Origin: Gordonia jinghuaiqii
GTDB taxonomy: Bacteria; Actinomycetota; Actinomycetes; Mycobacteriales; Mycobacteriaceae
NCBI RefSeq assembly: GCF_014041935.1
Contig: NZ_CP059491.1
Location: forward strand, 2,294,001 to 2,358,000
Direction: 5' to 3'
Length of the DNA: 64,000 bases
The translations under genes and the position numbers were made by a program. The notes beneath the pieces are model-generated. The model made no database searches. It was not told where the DNA came from and saw only the letters and a list, made by a program, of their open reading frames with translations. Below are positions 8,474 through 18,080 of the stretch, one piece after another. The first letter of the stretch is position 1. Every line of letters starts with the position of its first letter.

Positions 8474-10699
8474 TCAGGCGGGAAACCGGACGGGCTGGGG
8501 TTCGCTGCTGGTCGTCGTGGTCCCGTTGCCGAGCTGCCCGTCGCCGTTGAGGCCCCAGCAGTACATCTTCGATGCGGCGACCGCGCACACGTTGGCCGAT
8601 CCGGTCGTCACCGTGCTGACACCGGACAGCCCGTTCACGCGGTCGGGACTCCGGTCCGGCAGGGTGCTGCGCGATCCCCAGCAGTAGGCCGAGCCGCCGG
8701 CGGCCGCGCAACCGCCGTAGGGGGCGGTGGAGACCTCGGTCGCCCCACGCACATCGATCCGCCGTGGGGTGGTCCGGCTCTGTTCGGTGCCGTCGCCGAG
8801 CTGGCCGGCGTCGTTCTGGCCCCAGCAGTAGACGGCGCCGTCGCCCACTGCGCATGTGGAGTAGAGGCTGGTGCTGATCGAGGTCGGGGTCCCGACGCCG
8901 CTGACCCTGGTCGGCGTCAGCCGATCGGTGGTGGTGCCGTCGCCGATCTGCCCGTCGGCGTTGTTTCCCCAGCAGTAGGCGGAGCCGGAGGCGATGGCGC
9001 ACGACGTCGTGTGCGACGTGGAGACCGCGGTGACGTTCGAGAGGCCGGCGACACGAGTCGGTACGTCGACCGAGCCGGTGCTGCCGTTGCCGACCTGGCC
9101 GCGCGTGTTGTTCCGCCAGCAGTAGGCGTCGCCGTCGCTGATCGCACAGATCGACAGACCCACCGAGACGGCGGTGACGTCGGAGAGGCCGGGAACCCTG
9201 GTCGGCGTGGTCACTTCTCTGCCGGGCTCGCCGATCCCGTATCCCCAGCAGTAGAGGTCGCCGGAACCGATCGCGCACGTCGTCCCGAGTCCGCCCATGC
9301 TGACCGCCGAGACGTCGTCGATGCCGTTGATCCGGACGGGTCGGGTCTGATCGGTGGTGGTGCCGTCACCGATGGTGCCGCGCTCGTTGCCGCCCCAGCA
9401 GAACAGCTCACCGCCGCGCACCGCGCAGGTGGTCTCCCCGCTGGAGGCGATCGACGCGAAGCCGCCGTCGGCGCCCGGTGCGGGCGTCGAACCGCCGGTG
9501 CCCGGGGGCGTCGAGCCTGCCACCGGTGGCGTCGCGGGGCCGGAATCGGAGCCGCTGAGAGCCACCGCGGTGCCGACGATCCCGGCGACGAGGAGGACCA
9601 CTCCCAGCACCGACGCGACGATCCACGCCGTGCGTCTGCCCGAACCCGAGCCCGGAGGCCGTCCGCCCGGACCCATCGGGTGCACGGGATATGGCGGTCC
9701 GGGTGGTTGATATCCGGGCAGTTGATGCCCGGGCGGGACGAAGGGGCCGGCCCGGTGGACGGTCGAGGGGACCGGTGGCGCCTGGTGCCCGCGGAACGGT
9801 GGTGGCGGGGTGTGGTTCTGGTAGGTCGGCGCCAGGGCGGGGGCGGGGGTGACCGCGGGAGTGCGGACGGCGGGAGTGTGCACGGCGGCGCGGGTCAGTG
9901 CGGCCGCGAACGCCGAGCAGGACGCGAACCGGTCGGCCGGGTTCTTCGCCATGGCGCGCACGAAGACGGGGTCCAGCGCGGCGAGGCCGGGGACGTGGTC
10001 GGAGATGCGTGGCACCGGAGAGTTGATGTGGCCGGAGATCAGCGCCATCGGCGTCGAACCCGGGAACGGCTGCCGTCCGGTGAGCAATTGGAACGTGGTG
10101 CACGCGAGTGCGTACTGGTCGGACGCGGGGACCGCGGCCTCACCGGTGAGGAGTTCGGGTGCGGCATAGGCCAGGGTGCCGACGAAGAGGTTGGTGGCGG
10201 TGAGCTTGGCGCCGTCGATGAGCCGCGCGATGCCGAAATCCAGCACGGTGACCCGCGAGATCCGACCGTCGCGATCCCGGGAGACGACGATGTTCGCCGG
10301 TTTGATGTCGCGGTGGATGACTCGCCGGCCGTGCGCGTAGTCCAGGGCATCGCCGACCTTGCCGACGATGGCGACGACATCGTCGATCGGCAGTGGTCCG
10401 GCGCCGGTGAGGTCGTCGCCGTCGAGGTAGGTCATGGAGAACCACGGGCTGCCGTTCTCCACGCCGTGGGTGTACACCGTCACGATGCCGGGATGATCGA
10501 GCGCCGCGGCGGTACGCGCCTCGTTGCGGAAGCGCTCGTGGAAGCTCGGGTCCGAGGGGTCGGGCGAGATGATCTTGAGGGCCTCCCGGCGGCCCAGCGT
10601 GGGATGTTCGACGAGCCAGACCTGGCCCATGCCACCGCGTCCGAGCAACGAGAGGACGCGATACCCGGCGAACAACGAACCGGGTTCGGTGACATCCAC
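8474..10699 (-). CDS. Receptor Ser/Thr protein kinase with extracellular RCC1-repeat propeller
   Basis: A Hanks-type kinase lies at the N-terminus: glycine loop GRGGMG, catalytic HRDIKPAN and DFG in LDFGIARL. A Pro-rich juxtamembrane region follows, then one membrane helix near codons 9560-9640. The extracellular part (about 8477-9440) contains seven RCC1-like repeats of the form CAxxxGxxYCWGxNxxGQxGxGT, each with a Cys pair. Bacterial receptor kinases more often carry PASTA or NHL domains here; the ligand is unknown. I chose the GTG at 10699 (741 residues) because AAGGGGG precedes it; an ATG at 10768 is also in frame but leaves only 21 bases to the divergent cobQ. Confidence 0.85.
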   Translation of the reverse strand: MDVTEPGSLFAGYRVLSLLGRGGMGQVWLVEHPTLGRREALKIISPDPSDPSFHERFRNEARTAAALDHPGIVTVYTHGVENGSPWFSMTYLDGDDLTGAGPLPIDDVVAIVGKVGDALDYAHGRRVIHRDIKPANIVVSRDRDGRISRVTVLDFGIARLIDGAKLTATNLFVGTLAYAAPELLTGEAAVPASDQYALACTTFQLLTGRQPFPGSTPMALISGHINSPVPRISDHVPGLAALDPVFVRAMAKNPADRFASCSAFAAALTRAAVHTPAVRTPAVTPAPALAPTYQNHTPPPPFRGHQAPPVPSTVHRAGPFVPPGHQLPGYQPPGPPYPVHPMGPGGRPPGSGSGRRTAWIVASVLGVVLLVAGIVGTAVALSGSDSGPATPPVAGSTPPGTGGSTPAPGADGGFASIASSGETTCAVRGGELFCWGGNERGTIGDGTTTDQTRPVRINGIDDVSAVSMGGLGTTCAIGSGDLYCWGYGIGEPGREVTTPTRVPGLSDVTAVSVGLSICAISDGDAYCWRNNTRGQVGNGSTGSVDVPTRVAGLSNVTAVSTSHTTSCAIASGSAYCWGNNADGQIGDGTTTDRLTPTRVSGVGTPTSISTSLYSTCAVGDGAVYCWGQNDAGQLGDGTEQSRTTPRRIDVRGATEVSTAPYGGCAAAGGSAYCWGSRSTLPDRSPDRVNGLSGVSTVTTGSANVCAVAASKMYCWGLNGDGQLGNGTTTTSSEPQPVRFPA

Positions 10700-10789
10700 G
10701 CCCGACGACCCCCTTGGTAGACGACTTTGGTCGGCCGACTCACTCACCGATGGGGTCACTGTAGCCATACGCGGTGAGCGGCGAGGGCG

Positions 10790-12412
10790 ATGGTGCGTCG
10801 TGTGAACGACGCCACCCGTAACCTGTCTCAGGTGGCCGAACTCGGTGGTGCGTTGCTCGTGGGGGGTACCAGCAGCGACGCAGGTAAGAGCCTCATCGTC
10901 GCCGGCCTGTGCCGGGCACTGGCGCGGACGGGGGTCCGGGTGGCGCCGTTCAAGGCGCAGAACATGTCCAACAACTCGGTGGTCACCCCCGACGGCGGCG
11001 AGATCGGACGGGCACAGGCGTTGCAGGCGTTCGCCTGTGGGCTCGAACCCTCCACCCGATTCAACCCGGTGCTGCTCAAACCCGGCAGCGACCGTCGCTC
11101 GCATGTCATCCTGCGCGGCCGGCCGGCAGGCGACGTGGGTGCCGTGGACTACATGGCGTGGCGGTCGCGACTGCGTGCGGTGGTCGCCGAGGAACTCGCT
11201 GCCCTGCGTCGAGATTTCGACGTGGTCATCTGCGAGGGGGCCGGTTCGGTCGCCGAGATCAATCTGCGTCGCACCGACATCGCCAATCTGGGTCTGGCGC
11301 AGTCGGCGCGACTGCCTGTCCTGCTGGTCACCGACATCGATCGCGGCGGATCGCTGGCACACCTGTTCGGTACGACGGCCGTCCTCGACGCGGCCGACCA
11401 GTCACTGATCGCCGGGTATGTGGTCAACAAGTTCCGGGGTGACCCCTCCATCCTCGAACCCGGTCTGCAGCAGCTCCTGGAGATGACGGGGCGACCCACG
11501 CTGGGTGTCGTGCCCTTCGCCGACGACCTGTGGCTCGACGCCGAGGACTCGCTGGCCGCGCCCGTCGGGCGTCGCGTCGGGCCGCGCGGCCCCGGCCCGG
11601 GCGAACTGCCGGCCGGGGACCGCCTGCGGGTGGCGGCGATCAGGTTGCCGCGGATCTCCAACTCGACCGACGTCGAGGCGCTGGCCTGCGAACCCGGCGT
11701 CGATGTCACGTGGGTTGACGATCCGGGCAGTGTGGCGGCCGCCGACCTCGTCGTCCTGCCCGGCACCCGCGCCACCGTCGCCGACCTGGACTGGCTGCGC
11801 GACCGCGGGATCGGCGCGGCACTGACCGCCCGTGCCGCCCGGGGACGCCCGATCGTCGCCATCTGCGGGGGATTCCAGATGCTCGCCCGTACCATCGACG
11901 ATCCCGTCGAATCCGGCCGCGGGCGGGTCGACGGGCTGGGGATCCTCGACCTCGACATCGGTTTCCATCCGGAGAAGACGCTCCGTCAGGTCACCGGCAC
12001 CGCCCGGCGCGGCCCTGTCGGAATCCCCGTCTGCGGCTACGAGATCCATCACGGGCGTGTCGCGAGGTCGGCGGAGGACACCTGGATCGTCGACGACCGG
12101 TACGGCGCCGAGGGTGCGGTGCGGGGTGCGGTACGCGGAACCCACTGGCACGGTCTGCTGGCCTGCAACGAGTTCCGTCGCGCTCTCCTCGACGACGTCG
12201 CGGCCGAGGCGGGCGTTCCCGGCTTCCGCGCGGCCCCCGACACCGACGTCGATGGCGTCCGCCGACGCCAGGTGGACCTGATGGCCGATCTCGTCACCGA
12301 ACACCTCGACCTCGCGGCGGTGCGCGGTCTGATCGCGAACGGCCCGCCGCGCGATACGCCGATCATCCGTCACCATCTCGAGCATCGCCGGACCGCTGCC
12401 GGAGGGGCGTAG
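10790..12412 (+). CDS. cobQ: Cobyric acid synthase CobQ
   Basis: Cobyric acid synthase amidates adenosylcobyrinic a,c-diamide at positions b, d, e and g using glutamine and ATP in cobalamin synthesis. The 540-residue protein begins with the P-loop-like [10 protein letters not shown] of the CobQ/dethiobiotin synthetase fold, followed by [12 protein letters not shown]. The C-terminal half is a class I glutamine amidotransferase-like domain with the nucleophile Cys in [11 protein letters not shown] and the closing GTHWHG segment. The ATG at 10790 is taken as start; GTG codons at 10802 and 10832 are alternatives. It is separated from cobO and cobB by about 7.6 kb, so cobalamin genes are dispersed here. 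Confidence 0.95.
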   Translation: MVRRVNDATRNLSQVAELGGALLVGGTSSDAGKSLIVAGLCRALARTGVRVAPFKAQNMSNNSVVTPDGGEIGRAQALQAFACGLEPSTRFNPVLLKPGSDRRSHVILRGRPAGDVGAVDYMAWRSRLRAVVAEELAALRRDFDVVICEGAGSVAEINLRRTDIANLGLAQSARLPVLLVTDIDRGGSLAHLFGTTAVLDAADQSLIAGYVVNKFRGDPSILEPGLQQLLEMTGRPTLGVVPFADDLWLDAEDSLAAPVGRRVGPRGPGPGELPAGDRLRVAAIRLPRISNSTDVEALACEPGVDVTWVDDPGSVAAADLVVLPGTRATVADLDWLRDRGIGAALTARAARGRPIVAICGGFQMLARTIDDPVESGRGRVDGLGILDLDIGFHPEKTLRQVTGTARRGPVGIPVCGYEIHHGRVARSAEDTWIVDDRYGAEGAVRGAVRGTHWHGLLACNEFRRALLDDVAAEAGVPGFRAAPDTDVDGVRRRQVDLMADLVTEHLDLAAVRGLIANGPPRDTPIIRHHLEHRRTAAGGA

Positions 12413-12416
12413 GCGT

Positions 12417-12422
12417 TATCGT
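12417..12422 (+). promoter_or_regulatory. Candidate -10 element (TATCGT) for the epoxide-hydrolase-like gene
   Basis: TATCGT ends six bases before the ATG at 12429. It overlaps the gap after the cobQ stop and implies a leaderless transcript separate from cobQ. No ribosome binding site is visible. Confidence 0.4.
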
Positions 12423-12428
12423 TGCTCA

Positions 12429-13271
12429 ATGACCGAAGAGAAGAGTCACGCGCCGGGAGCGACTCAGGTGACCGTCAACGACCTCACCTTCGACGTCCGG
12501 GTCGCGGGTCCCGATCGCGGCCCCTGGGTTCTGTTGCTGCACGGGTTCCCCGTCAACGGCAGCTGCTACGACGACGTCCTCCCGCGCCTGCACGAGTCGG
12601 GACTGCGCACCATCGTCCTGGACCAGCGCGGGTACAGCCCGGGCGCTCGTCCGAGCGGGGTGCAGGATTACCGCCTCGATCTGCTCGTGTCCGACGCCAT
12701 CGGCGTGCTGGACGCACTCGGCGTGTCCTACGCCATTCTCGTCGGGCACGACTGGGGTGGCATCGTCGCCTGGCATCTCGCCGGCAAGTATCCCGATCGG
12801 TTCACCGGACTGGTGGTTGCCAGCACCGGGCACCCCTCGGCCCTGCGGGAGGCGCTCAGCAGCGGAGACCAGCGTGAACGATCGTCCTACATCCTCGATT
12901 TCGTGGCCGAGGGCGCCGAGGAGAAGATCCTCGCCGACGACGGTGCCGGCCTCAGGGCGGTCGGGGTGACGGCCGAGGAAATGGCCCCGCTGATCGAGCC
13001 GGGCGCCCTCACCGCCGCGCTCAACTGGTATCGGGCCAACTTCGTCGGTGACATCAAGGCGACGATGGCCTGCCCGCCGGTCGAGATCCCCACGACGATG
13101 GTGTGGAGCGACGCCGACCCGGCACTCGGACGTGAGCAGGCGCAGGGCAGTGGTCGATATGTCTACTCCGACTGGCGTTTCTGCGAACTCGCCGGCGTCG
13201 ACCACTGGATCCCGCAGCATGCGGCGCCTGCCCTGGCCAGCGAGATAGCCCTGCGCTCAACCGTCTTCTGA
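12429..13271 (+). CDS. Alpha/beta hydrolase, epoxide hydrolase-like
   Basis: A 280-residue soluble alpha/beta hydrolase. The oxyanion-hole region is LLLHGFPVNGS, and the nucleophile elbow is GHDWGG, in which an Asp replaces the usual Ser. Asp nucleophiles are typical of epoxide hydrolases and haloalkane dehalogenases. The catalytic His is probably in GVDHWIPQHA near the C-terminus. The natural substrate cannot be told from sequence. It follows cobQ by 16 bases but has its own candidate promoter and no cobalamin link is evident. Confidence 0.85.
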   Translation: MTEEKSHAPGATQVTVNDLTFDVRVAGPDRGPWVLLLHGFPVNGSCYDDVLPRLHESGLRTIVLDQRGYSPGARPSGVQDYRLDLLVSDAIGVLDALGVSYAILVGHDWGGIVAWHLAGKYPDRFTGLVVASTGHPSALREALSSGDQRERSSYILDFVAEGAEEKILADDGAGLRAVGVTAEEMAPLIEPGALTAALNWYRANFVGDIKATMACPPVEIPTTMVWSDADPALGREQAQGSGRYVYSDWRFCELAGVDHWIPQHAAPALASEIALRSTVF

Positions 13272-13313
13272 TACCGCCGTCTTCTGTCGGGGCGGACCGC
13301 GGGGTGCGCGGGA

Positions 13314-14711
13314 TCAGATCTCGAGGCCGAGCAGCGCGTTCTCGAGCACCTCGGGCATCGCCGGGTGAATCCAGTACTGGCCGCGTGCCAGCTCGTGCGC
13401 GGTCTGACCGAAGTGCATCGCCTGGATGACCGGCTGGATGACCGTCGGCGCCTGCGGCCCGATGATGTGCGCGCCCAGCAGCCGGCCGGTGCCGCGTTCG
13501 GCGATGATCTTGCAGAAGCCGGTGGTGTCCTCCATCGCCCAGCCGTAGGCGACGTCACCGTAGGCCTGGACCTTGACGGCGATGTCGAGGTGCTGGTCGC
13601 GGGCCTCCTCCTCGGTGAGACCGACCGAGGCGATCTGAGGATGGGTGAACACCGCGGCCGGCACGTGGCGGTGATCGAAGCTCTCGAGATCGGGTGAGTC
13701 CCAACCCTTCAGCAGGTTCGCCTGGACCACCCGTTCCTCGTGATTGGCGACGTGCTTGAGCTGGTACGGCGAACTCACGTCGCCGAGGGTCCACACCCCG
13801 CGGGCGGCGGTGCGGCCGTGCGCATCGCACCGCACGCGGCCCTCGTCGTCGAGTTCGATCCCCACCGAACCCGCGTTGAGGCGATCGCCGTTGGGTACGC
13901 GGCCGGTCGCGACGAGCAGCGCGTCCGCCTCGAGGTGGGTGCCGTCGCCGAGGGTGAGCCGTACGCCTCCGTCGGGCAGGTCCTGCGCCGCGGTGACCGC
14001 GGTGTCGAGGTGGACGTCCCACTTGGCCTGTGCCACCTCGGTGAACCGGTTCGAGATGTCGGCGTCCTGTTTGCGCAGCAACGCCGGCCCACGCGCGACG
14101 ATCGACACCGCAGAGCCGAGTGCGCCGAAGACGTGCGCGAATTCGGCTGCGATGTAACCGCTTCCGAGGATGATCAGATGTTCGGGCAGTTCGGGCAGGC
14201 GCATGACGTCGTTGTTGGTGTAGTACCGCACCCCGCTGTCGGCGATGACCGGCGGGATGGTCGCCCGGGAACCGGCGGCCACCACCACCTCGCGGGCCAG
14301 GACGGTTGCGCCGTCGGCGGTGACGAGCCGGCACAGGCCGTCGTCGTCCCGCCCGTCGAACTCGACGTGCGAGGAGTAGACCGTGATGTTGTCGCACCGG
14401 TCGGTGCGGTACTCCTTGCCGCCCTCCGAGATCGGGTCGATCCGGCCGAACACGCGGTTGACGATGCCGGGCCAGTCCACCGAGTCGACCTTCGCGTGCA
14501 CGCCGAGACGTGCTCCGTGCGTCGCGATCTCGGCGACCTCGGCCGCGTAGACGAACATCTTGGTGGGGATGCACCCCACGTTGAGGCAGGTCCCGCCGTA
14601 CACGCCCTCCTCGAAGATCGCGATCGTCGTGTCCGCGAACCGTTCATCGGGGATGGAATTGCCGCTGCCGGAGCCGATGATGGCCAGGTCGACGACCTGC
14701 GTGGCGGTCAT
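13314..14711 (-). CDS. mtr: Mycothione reductase
   Basis: FAD- and NADPH-dependent disulfide reductase that regenerates mycothiol from mycothione, keeping the cytosolic thiol pool reduced. The 465-residue protein has the N-terminal FAD motif in [11 protein letters not shown], the redox-active [14 protein letters not shown], the second dinucleotide motif [13 protein letters not shown] and the C-terminal HPAMPEVLE with the His-Glu dyad of the partner subunit. The GNSIP variant of the first motif is characteristic of mycothione reductases. Its start overlaps the stop of the hydrolase gene upstream by four bases, so the pair is co-translated. Presence of this enzyme restricts the organism to mycothiol-making Actinobacteria. 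Confidence 0.95.
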   Translation of the reverse strand: MTATQVVDLAIIGSGSGNSIPDERFADTTIAIFEEGVYGGTCLNVGCIPTKMFVYAAEVAEIATHGARLGVHAKVDSVDWPGIVNRVFGRIDPISEGGKEYRTDRCDNITVYSSHVEFDGRDDDGLCRLVTADGATVLAREVVVAAGSRATIPPVIADSGVRYYTNNDVMRLPELPEHLIILGSGYIAAEFAHVFGALGSAVSIVARGPALLRKQDADISNRFTEVAQAKWDVHLDTAVTAAQDLPDGGVRLTLGDGTHLEADALLVATGRVPNGDRLNAGSVGIELDDEGRVRCDAHGRTAARGVWTLGDVSSPYQLKHVANHEERVVQANLLKGWDSPDLESFDHRHVPAAVFTHPQIASVGLTEEEARDQHLDIAVKVQAYGDVAYGWAMEDTTGFCKIIAERGTGRLLGAHIIGPQAPTVIQPVIQAMHFGQTAHELARGQYWIHPAMPEVLENALLGLEI

Positions 14712-15790
14712 AGTGTGTTCTCGCTTTCCTCGGTGGAGCCGGTGTCGTATCTGGAGCCGGTGTCGTATCTGGAGCCGGGGTCGCGTCCGGGTCCGACGAC
14801 GTGGGTCAACCAGTTGTCGACCTCGGAGTAGGCGTTCTCACGCGCGTGTGGAACCGACAGGAACACGTCGTGGCGTGCGTCCGGGATGGGGACGGCAGTG
14901 ACCCTGCCGCCGAGACAGCCGCTCCAACGGGCGATCTGGCTGACGTCGAGCACCGCATCGGCACGATCCGTGGACTCCGAGTAGGTTCGCGCGAAATGTG
15001 ACTTGTCCGAACGCAACACGAGTGCGGGCACCCCGACGTCGATGCCGTGGTGCAGGTGTCGCTGGCCGGTGCGCACGGCATCGAGGAAGCCGAAGGTGAC
15101 CGGGAACCCGCCGAGCGGTTTCGCCGACAGGTCGTAGTTCCATTCGCCGTGGGCGCTGTCGTGGAGGCTCTCGCCGTAGGCGCTCGACATTCCCAGCGGG
15201 ATCACCCGTTTGGGGGCGAGCGCCCCGATGCCCTTGATGAGCAGCGACACCGGCAGCGTGCGCAGGATCGCATCGCCTTGCAGATCCAGCCAGGGGGAGT
15301 TGAGCAGCAGGCCGTCGACGACGCCGTGCAGTCGTGGGTTGCGGCGTCGGAGGCGGTCCAGCCACAGCGACGTGACCAGACCCCCGGTCGAGTGTCCGGC
15401 GACGATCACCCGGGTGTCCGGACCGACCTCCTCGACGATGATGTCGAGCGCGGCACCGAGTTCCTCGTCGTACTGGGCGAGGTCGGTGGTGAAGTGGGCG
15501 GTGTGGTGCGGCAGTCTCGACCGTCCGCATTTGCGCAGGTCGATCGCATAGAACGAGTAGCCGCGGGCGACGAAGAAGTCGGCCAGCGGTTCGTGGAAGA
15601 AGTAGTCGGTGAATCCGTGGAGGTAGAGCACCGCGCCACGGGCCGGCGTGGTGTCGGCCCGGCGCACGAGGGTCGCGGTGATCGGGGACTCGCCGTCGGG
15701 ATCGGGTCCCAGCGACAGGGTTCGTTGCGAGTAGCCGTCGAGGAATCGGTCGGGCTGCCAGGAACCGGAGGAGAAGCTCACGAGTGCCAC
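14708..15790 (-). CDS. Alpha/beta hydrolase, serine aminopeptidase/lysophospholipase type (Rv2854-like)
   Basis: Predicted serine hydrolase of about 360 residues. The oxyanion strand is [18 protein letters not shown] and the nucleophile elbow is [16 protein letters not shown] near the end carries the probable catalytic His. Start assignment uses the GTG at 15790; the GTG at 15781 is also possible, and the longer open frame upstream looks non-coding. The C-terminus carries two and a half copies of an 18-base tandem repeat encoding GSRYDT, so that tail is probably disordered. Upstream of and overlapping mtr by four bases, the same order as Rv2854-Rv2855. Substrate unknown; a lipid ester is plausible. 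Confidence 0.82.
   Translation of the reverse strand: MALVSFSSGSWQPDRFLDGYSQRTLSLGPDPDGESPITATLVRRADTTPARGAVLYLHGFTDYFFHEPLADFFVARGYSFYAIDLRKCGRSRLPHHTAHFTTDLAQYDEELGAALDIIVEEVGPDTRVIVAGHSTGGLVTSLWLDRLRRRNPRLHGVVDGLLLNSPWLDLQGDAILRTLPVSLLIKGIGALAPKRVIPLGMSSAYGESLHDSAHGEWNYDLSAKPLGGFPVTFGFLDAVRTGQRHLHHGIDVGVPALVLRSDKSHFARTYSESTDRADAVLDVSQIARWSGCLGGRVTAVPIPDARHDVFLSVPHARENAYSEVDNWLTHVVGPGRDPGSRYDTGSRYDTGSTEESENTL
14735..14784. repeat. 18-bp tandem repeat in the hydrolase C-terminus
   Basis: GGAGCCGGTGTCGTATCT occurs exactly twice (14735-14752, 14753-14770), followed by a partial third copy starting GGAGCCGGGGTCG. It is in frame and encodes repeated GSRYDT on the minus strand. Confidence 0.9.
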
Positions 15791-15996
15791 CTTAGTGATC
15801 CGGCGGGGAGTCGCCGCGGGTCGCGGCGCACCGCGAGGTGTCGCGAAGCCCACAGTTGACCAGGTCGATTCTCGTCGCGGACGTGCCATGCTGGACAATG
15901 ACCGATGAGATAGAACCAACCATAAGGGGCCATCCCTCGACGGCGTGCCGCACGAACACACGCCTACAGTGTCCCACCAGGTGAAGTGGAGTCCAG

Positions 15997-17523
15997 GTGT
16001 CGAAAACGGTGATCAAGACCGACGTCGCGTTGGTGGGTGCGGGCATCATGAGTGCCACCCTCGGGGCGCTGCTCCGTCAACTGCAGCCGGATTGGTCGAT
16101 CAGCCTCTTCGAGCGGCTCGACGCCGCGGCCGCCGAGAGCAGTGACCCGTGGAACAACGCGGGCACCGGTCACTCGGCGCTGTGTGAGCTGAACTACACG
16201 CCCGAGACGGCCGACGGCGGTGTCAACATCGACAAGGCGCTCAACATCAACGAGCAGTTCCAGGTGTCGCGGCAGTTCTGGGCCCACGCTGTCGACACCG
16301 GCATCCTCGGTGACCCCTCGGAGTTCATCAACCCCATCCCGCATGTGGCGTTCACCCACGGCGACAAGGGGACCAAGTACCTGCGCAAGCGCTATGACGC
16401 CCTCGCCACCCAGACCCTGTTCGAGGGTATGGAGTTCATCAGCGACCCGGCCGAGTTCAGTGCGCGCCTGCCGCTGATGTCGAAAGGCCGGGACTTCGCC
16501 GAACCCGTCGCCCTCAACTGGTTCGACCAGGGCACCGACGTCGACTTCGGCGCGCTCACCCAGCAACTGCTCAACTACGTCGCGCAGGGCGCCGACATCT
16601 ACTTCGGTCACGCGGTGACCAATCTGACCAAGCAGTCCGACGGCAGCTGGGTGGTGAAGGTCCGCAACCGCCGCACCGGCGACAAGCTGACCGTCCACGC
16701 GAAGTTCGTCTTCGTCGGTGCCGGCGGCGGCGCGCTGCACCTGCTGCAGAAGTCGGGCATCTCCGAGGCCAAGGGCTTCGGCGGCTTCCCGGTCTCCGGA
16801 GAGTTCTTCCGCTGCACCAACCCCGACCTGGTCGCCGAACACCAGGCCAAGGTGTACGGCCAGGCCGCGGTGGGTGCCCCGCCGATGTCGGTTCCCCACC
16901 TCGACACGCGCGTCATCAACCACAAGCCGGGCCTGCTGTTCGGCCCGTATGCCGGCTGGTCGCCGAAGTTCCTCAAGAGCGGCAAGGTCACCGACCTGCC
17001 CGCCTCGATCAAGCCGGGCAACCTGCTGCCGATGGTCTCCATCGCGCCCAAGGAGTTCGGGCTGCTCAAGTACCTGATCAGCGAGCTCGCCGCCGGTCCG
17101 GCCGACCGCGTGAAGACCCTGTCGGAGTTCGTGCCACGCGCGCTGGGCGCCGACTGGGAGCTCATCACCGCCGGTCAGCGTGTCCAGGTCATCCGCAAGA
17201 CCGGGCTCGGCGGGCAGCTGGAGTTCGGCACGGCCGTCGTCGCCGCCTCCGACGGCAGCATCTCGGGTCTGCTCGGGGCGTCCCCGGGTGCCTCGACCGC
17301 CGTCCCGGCGATGCTGTCGGTGCTGGAGAAGTGCTTCCCGGCCGAGTACGCGGGCTGGTCGTCGAAGCTGTCGACGCTGATCCCGTCGTTCGGCCAGAAG
17401 CTGAACGGCAACCGCGACCTCTACCGCCAGGTGTGGGACTGGACCAACAAGTCCCTGCAGCTGACCGGTCGCGACGCGAGCACCGTCGAGTCCGGCGCGC
17501 TGGCCCCTGCCTCGGCGGGGTGA
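15997..17523 (+). CDS. mqo: Malate:quinone oxidoreductase
   Basis: Peripheral membrane flavoprotein oxidising malate to oxaloacetate and passing electrons to the quinone pool in the TCA cycle. The 508-residue length is normal for Mqo. The N-terminus shows the FAD-binding [13 protein letters not shown], followed by [22 protein letters not shown], a family signature. The start is GTG. The 206 bases upstream, separating it from the divergent hydrolase, contain no clear promoter or operator that I can name. In M. tuberculosis mqo (Rv2852c) also lies next to a GNAT gene and the chelatase-like gene. Confidence 0.96.
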   Translation: MSKTVIKTDVALVGAGIMSATLGALLRQLQPDWSISLFERLDAAAAESSDPWNNAGTGHSALCELNYTPETADGGVNIDKALNINEQFQVSRQFWAHAVDTGILGDPSEFINPIPHVAFTHGDKGTKYLRKRYDALATQTLFEGMEFISDPAEFSARLPLMSKGRDFAEPVALNWFDQGTDVDFGALTQQLLNYVAQGADIYFGHAVTNLTKQSDGSWVVKVRNRRTGDKLTVHAKFVFVGAGGGALHLLQKSGISEAKGFGGFPVSGEFFRCTNPDLVAEHQAKVYGQAAVGAPPMSVPHLDTRVINHKPGLLFGPYAGWSPKFLKSGKVTDLPASIKPGNLLPMVSIAPKEFGLLKYLISELAAGPADRVKTLSEFVPRALGADWELITAGQRVQVIRKTGLGGQLEFGTAVVAASDGSISGLLGASPGASTAVPAMLSVLEKCFPAEYAGWSSKLSTLIPSFGQKLNGNRDLYRQVWDWTNKSLQLTGRDASTVESGALAPASAG

Positions 17524-17555
17524 AGTTCTGCCGTCATGTGTGCTAACCACGACAC

Positions 17556-18080
17556 ATGACCTCCGAACCGCAGGAACACCGCAACCCGCAGGTACGACGC
17601 GGCACCGCACGCGACATCGGCGCGGCGACGCTGTATCGCATCCTGCGGTTGCGGGTGGAGGTGTTCGTGGTGGAGCAGGCCTGTCCCTACCCCGAGCTCG
17701 ACGGGCGCGACCTCGAGCCCACGGCGATTCAATTCTGGATCTCCGACGGACAGACCGACGTCGCTGCGGAGTCGGGTGAGGACGAGGACGAGGCCGTTCT
17801 GGCGACCCTTCGACTGCTGGCCGAACCGGCCGGCGCCGGAGGCGCGCAGGCGTTCCGGATCGGGCGGGTGTGCACCGAACGGGCACATCGCGGCCGCGGG
17901 CTGGTGACGAGACTCATGACGGCCGCGCTGGCCGAGGTCGGCACGCATCCGTGCCGGATCGAGGCGCAGGCCTATCTCACCGAGATGTACGGAAAGTTCG
18001 GCTTCGTCGTCGACAGCGACGAATACCTCGAAGATGGGATTCCTCACGTGTCGATGCTTCGCGCGGGGTCGCCGCTGTGA
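17556..18080 (+). CDS. GNAT-family N-acetyltransferase, ElaA type
   Basis: A 174-residue acetyltransferase of the ElaA subfamily. The N-terminal segment [29 protein letters not shown] is the ElaA signature region, and the acetyl-CoA loop reads [18 protein letters not shown]. The C-terminal strand YGKFGFVV completes the fold. Its stop overlaps the GTG start of the chelatase-like gene (GTGA), showing coupling. Orthologous in position to Rv2851c. The acceptor substrate is unknown. Confidence 0.88.
   Translation: MTSEPQEHRNPQVRRGTARDIGAATLYRILRLRVEVFVVEQACPYPELDGRDLEPTAIQFWISDGQTDVAAESGEDEDEAVLATLRLLAEPAGAGGAQAFRIGRVCTERAHRGRGLVTRLMTAALAEVGTHPCRIEAQAYLTEMYGKFGFVVDSDEYLEDGIPHVSMLRAGSPL

Noticed and set aside
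10700..10789. Cobalamin riboswitch before cobQ
   Set aside because: The gap to the divergent kinase is under 100 bases and shows no B12-box-like sequence.
13272..13313. Terminator between the epoxide-hydrolase-like gene and mtr
   Set aside because: No stable stem could be paired in the 42 bases.
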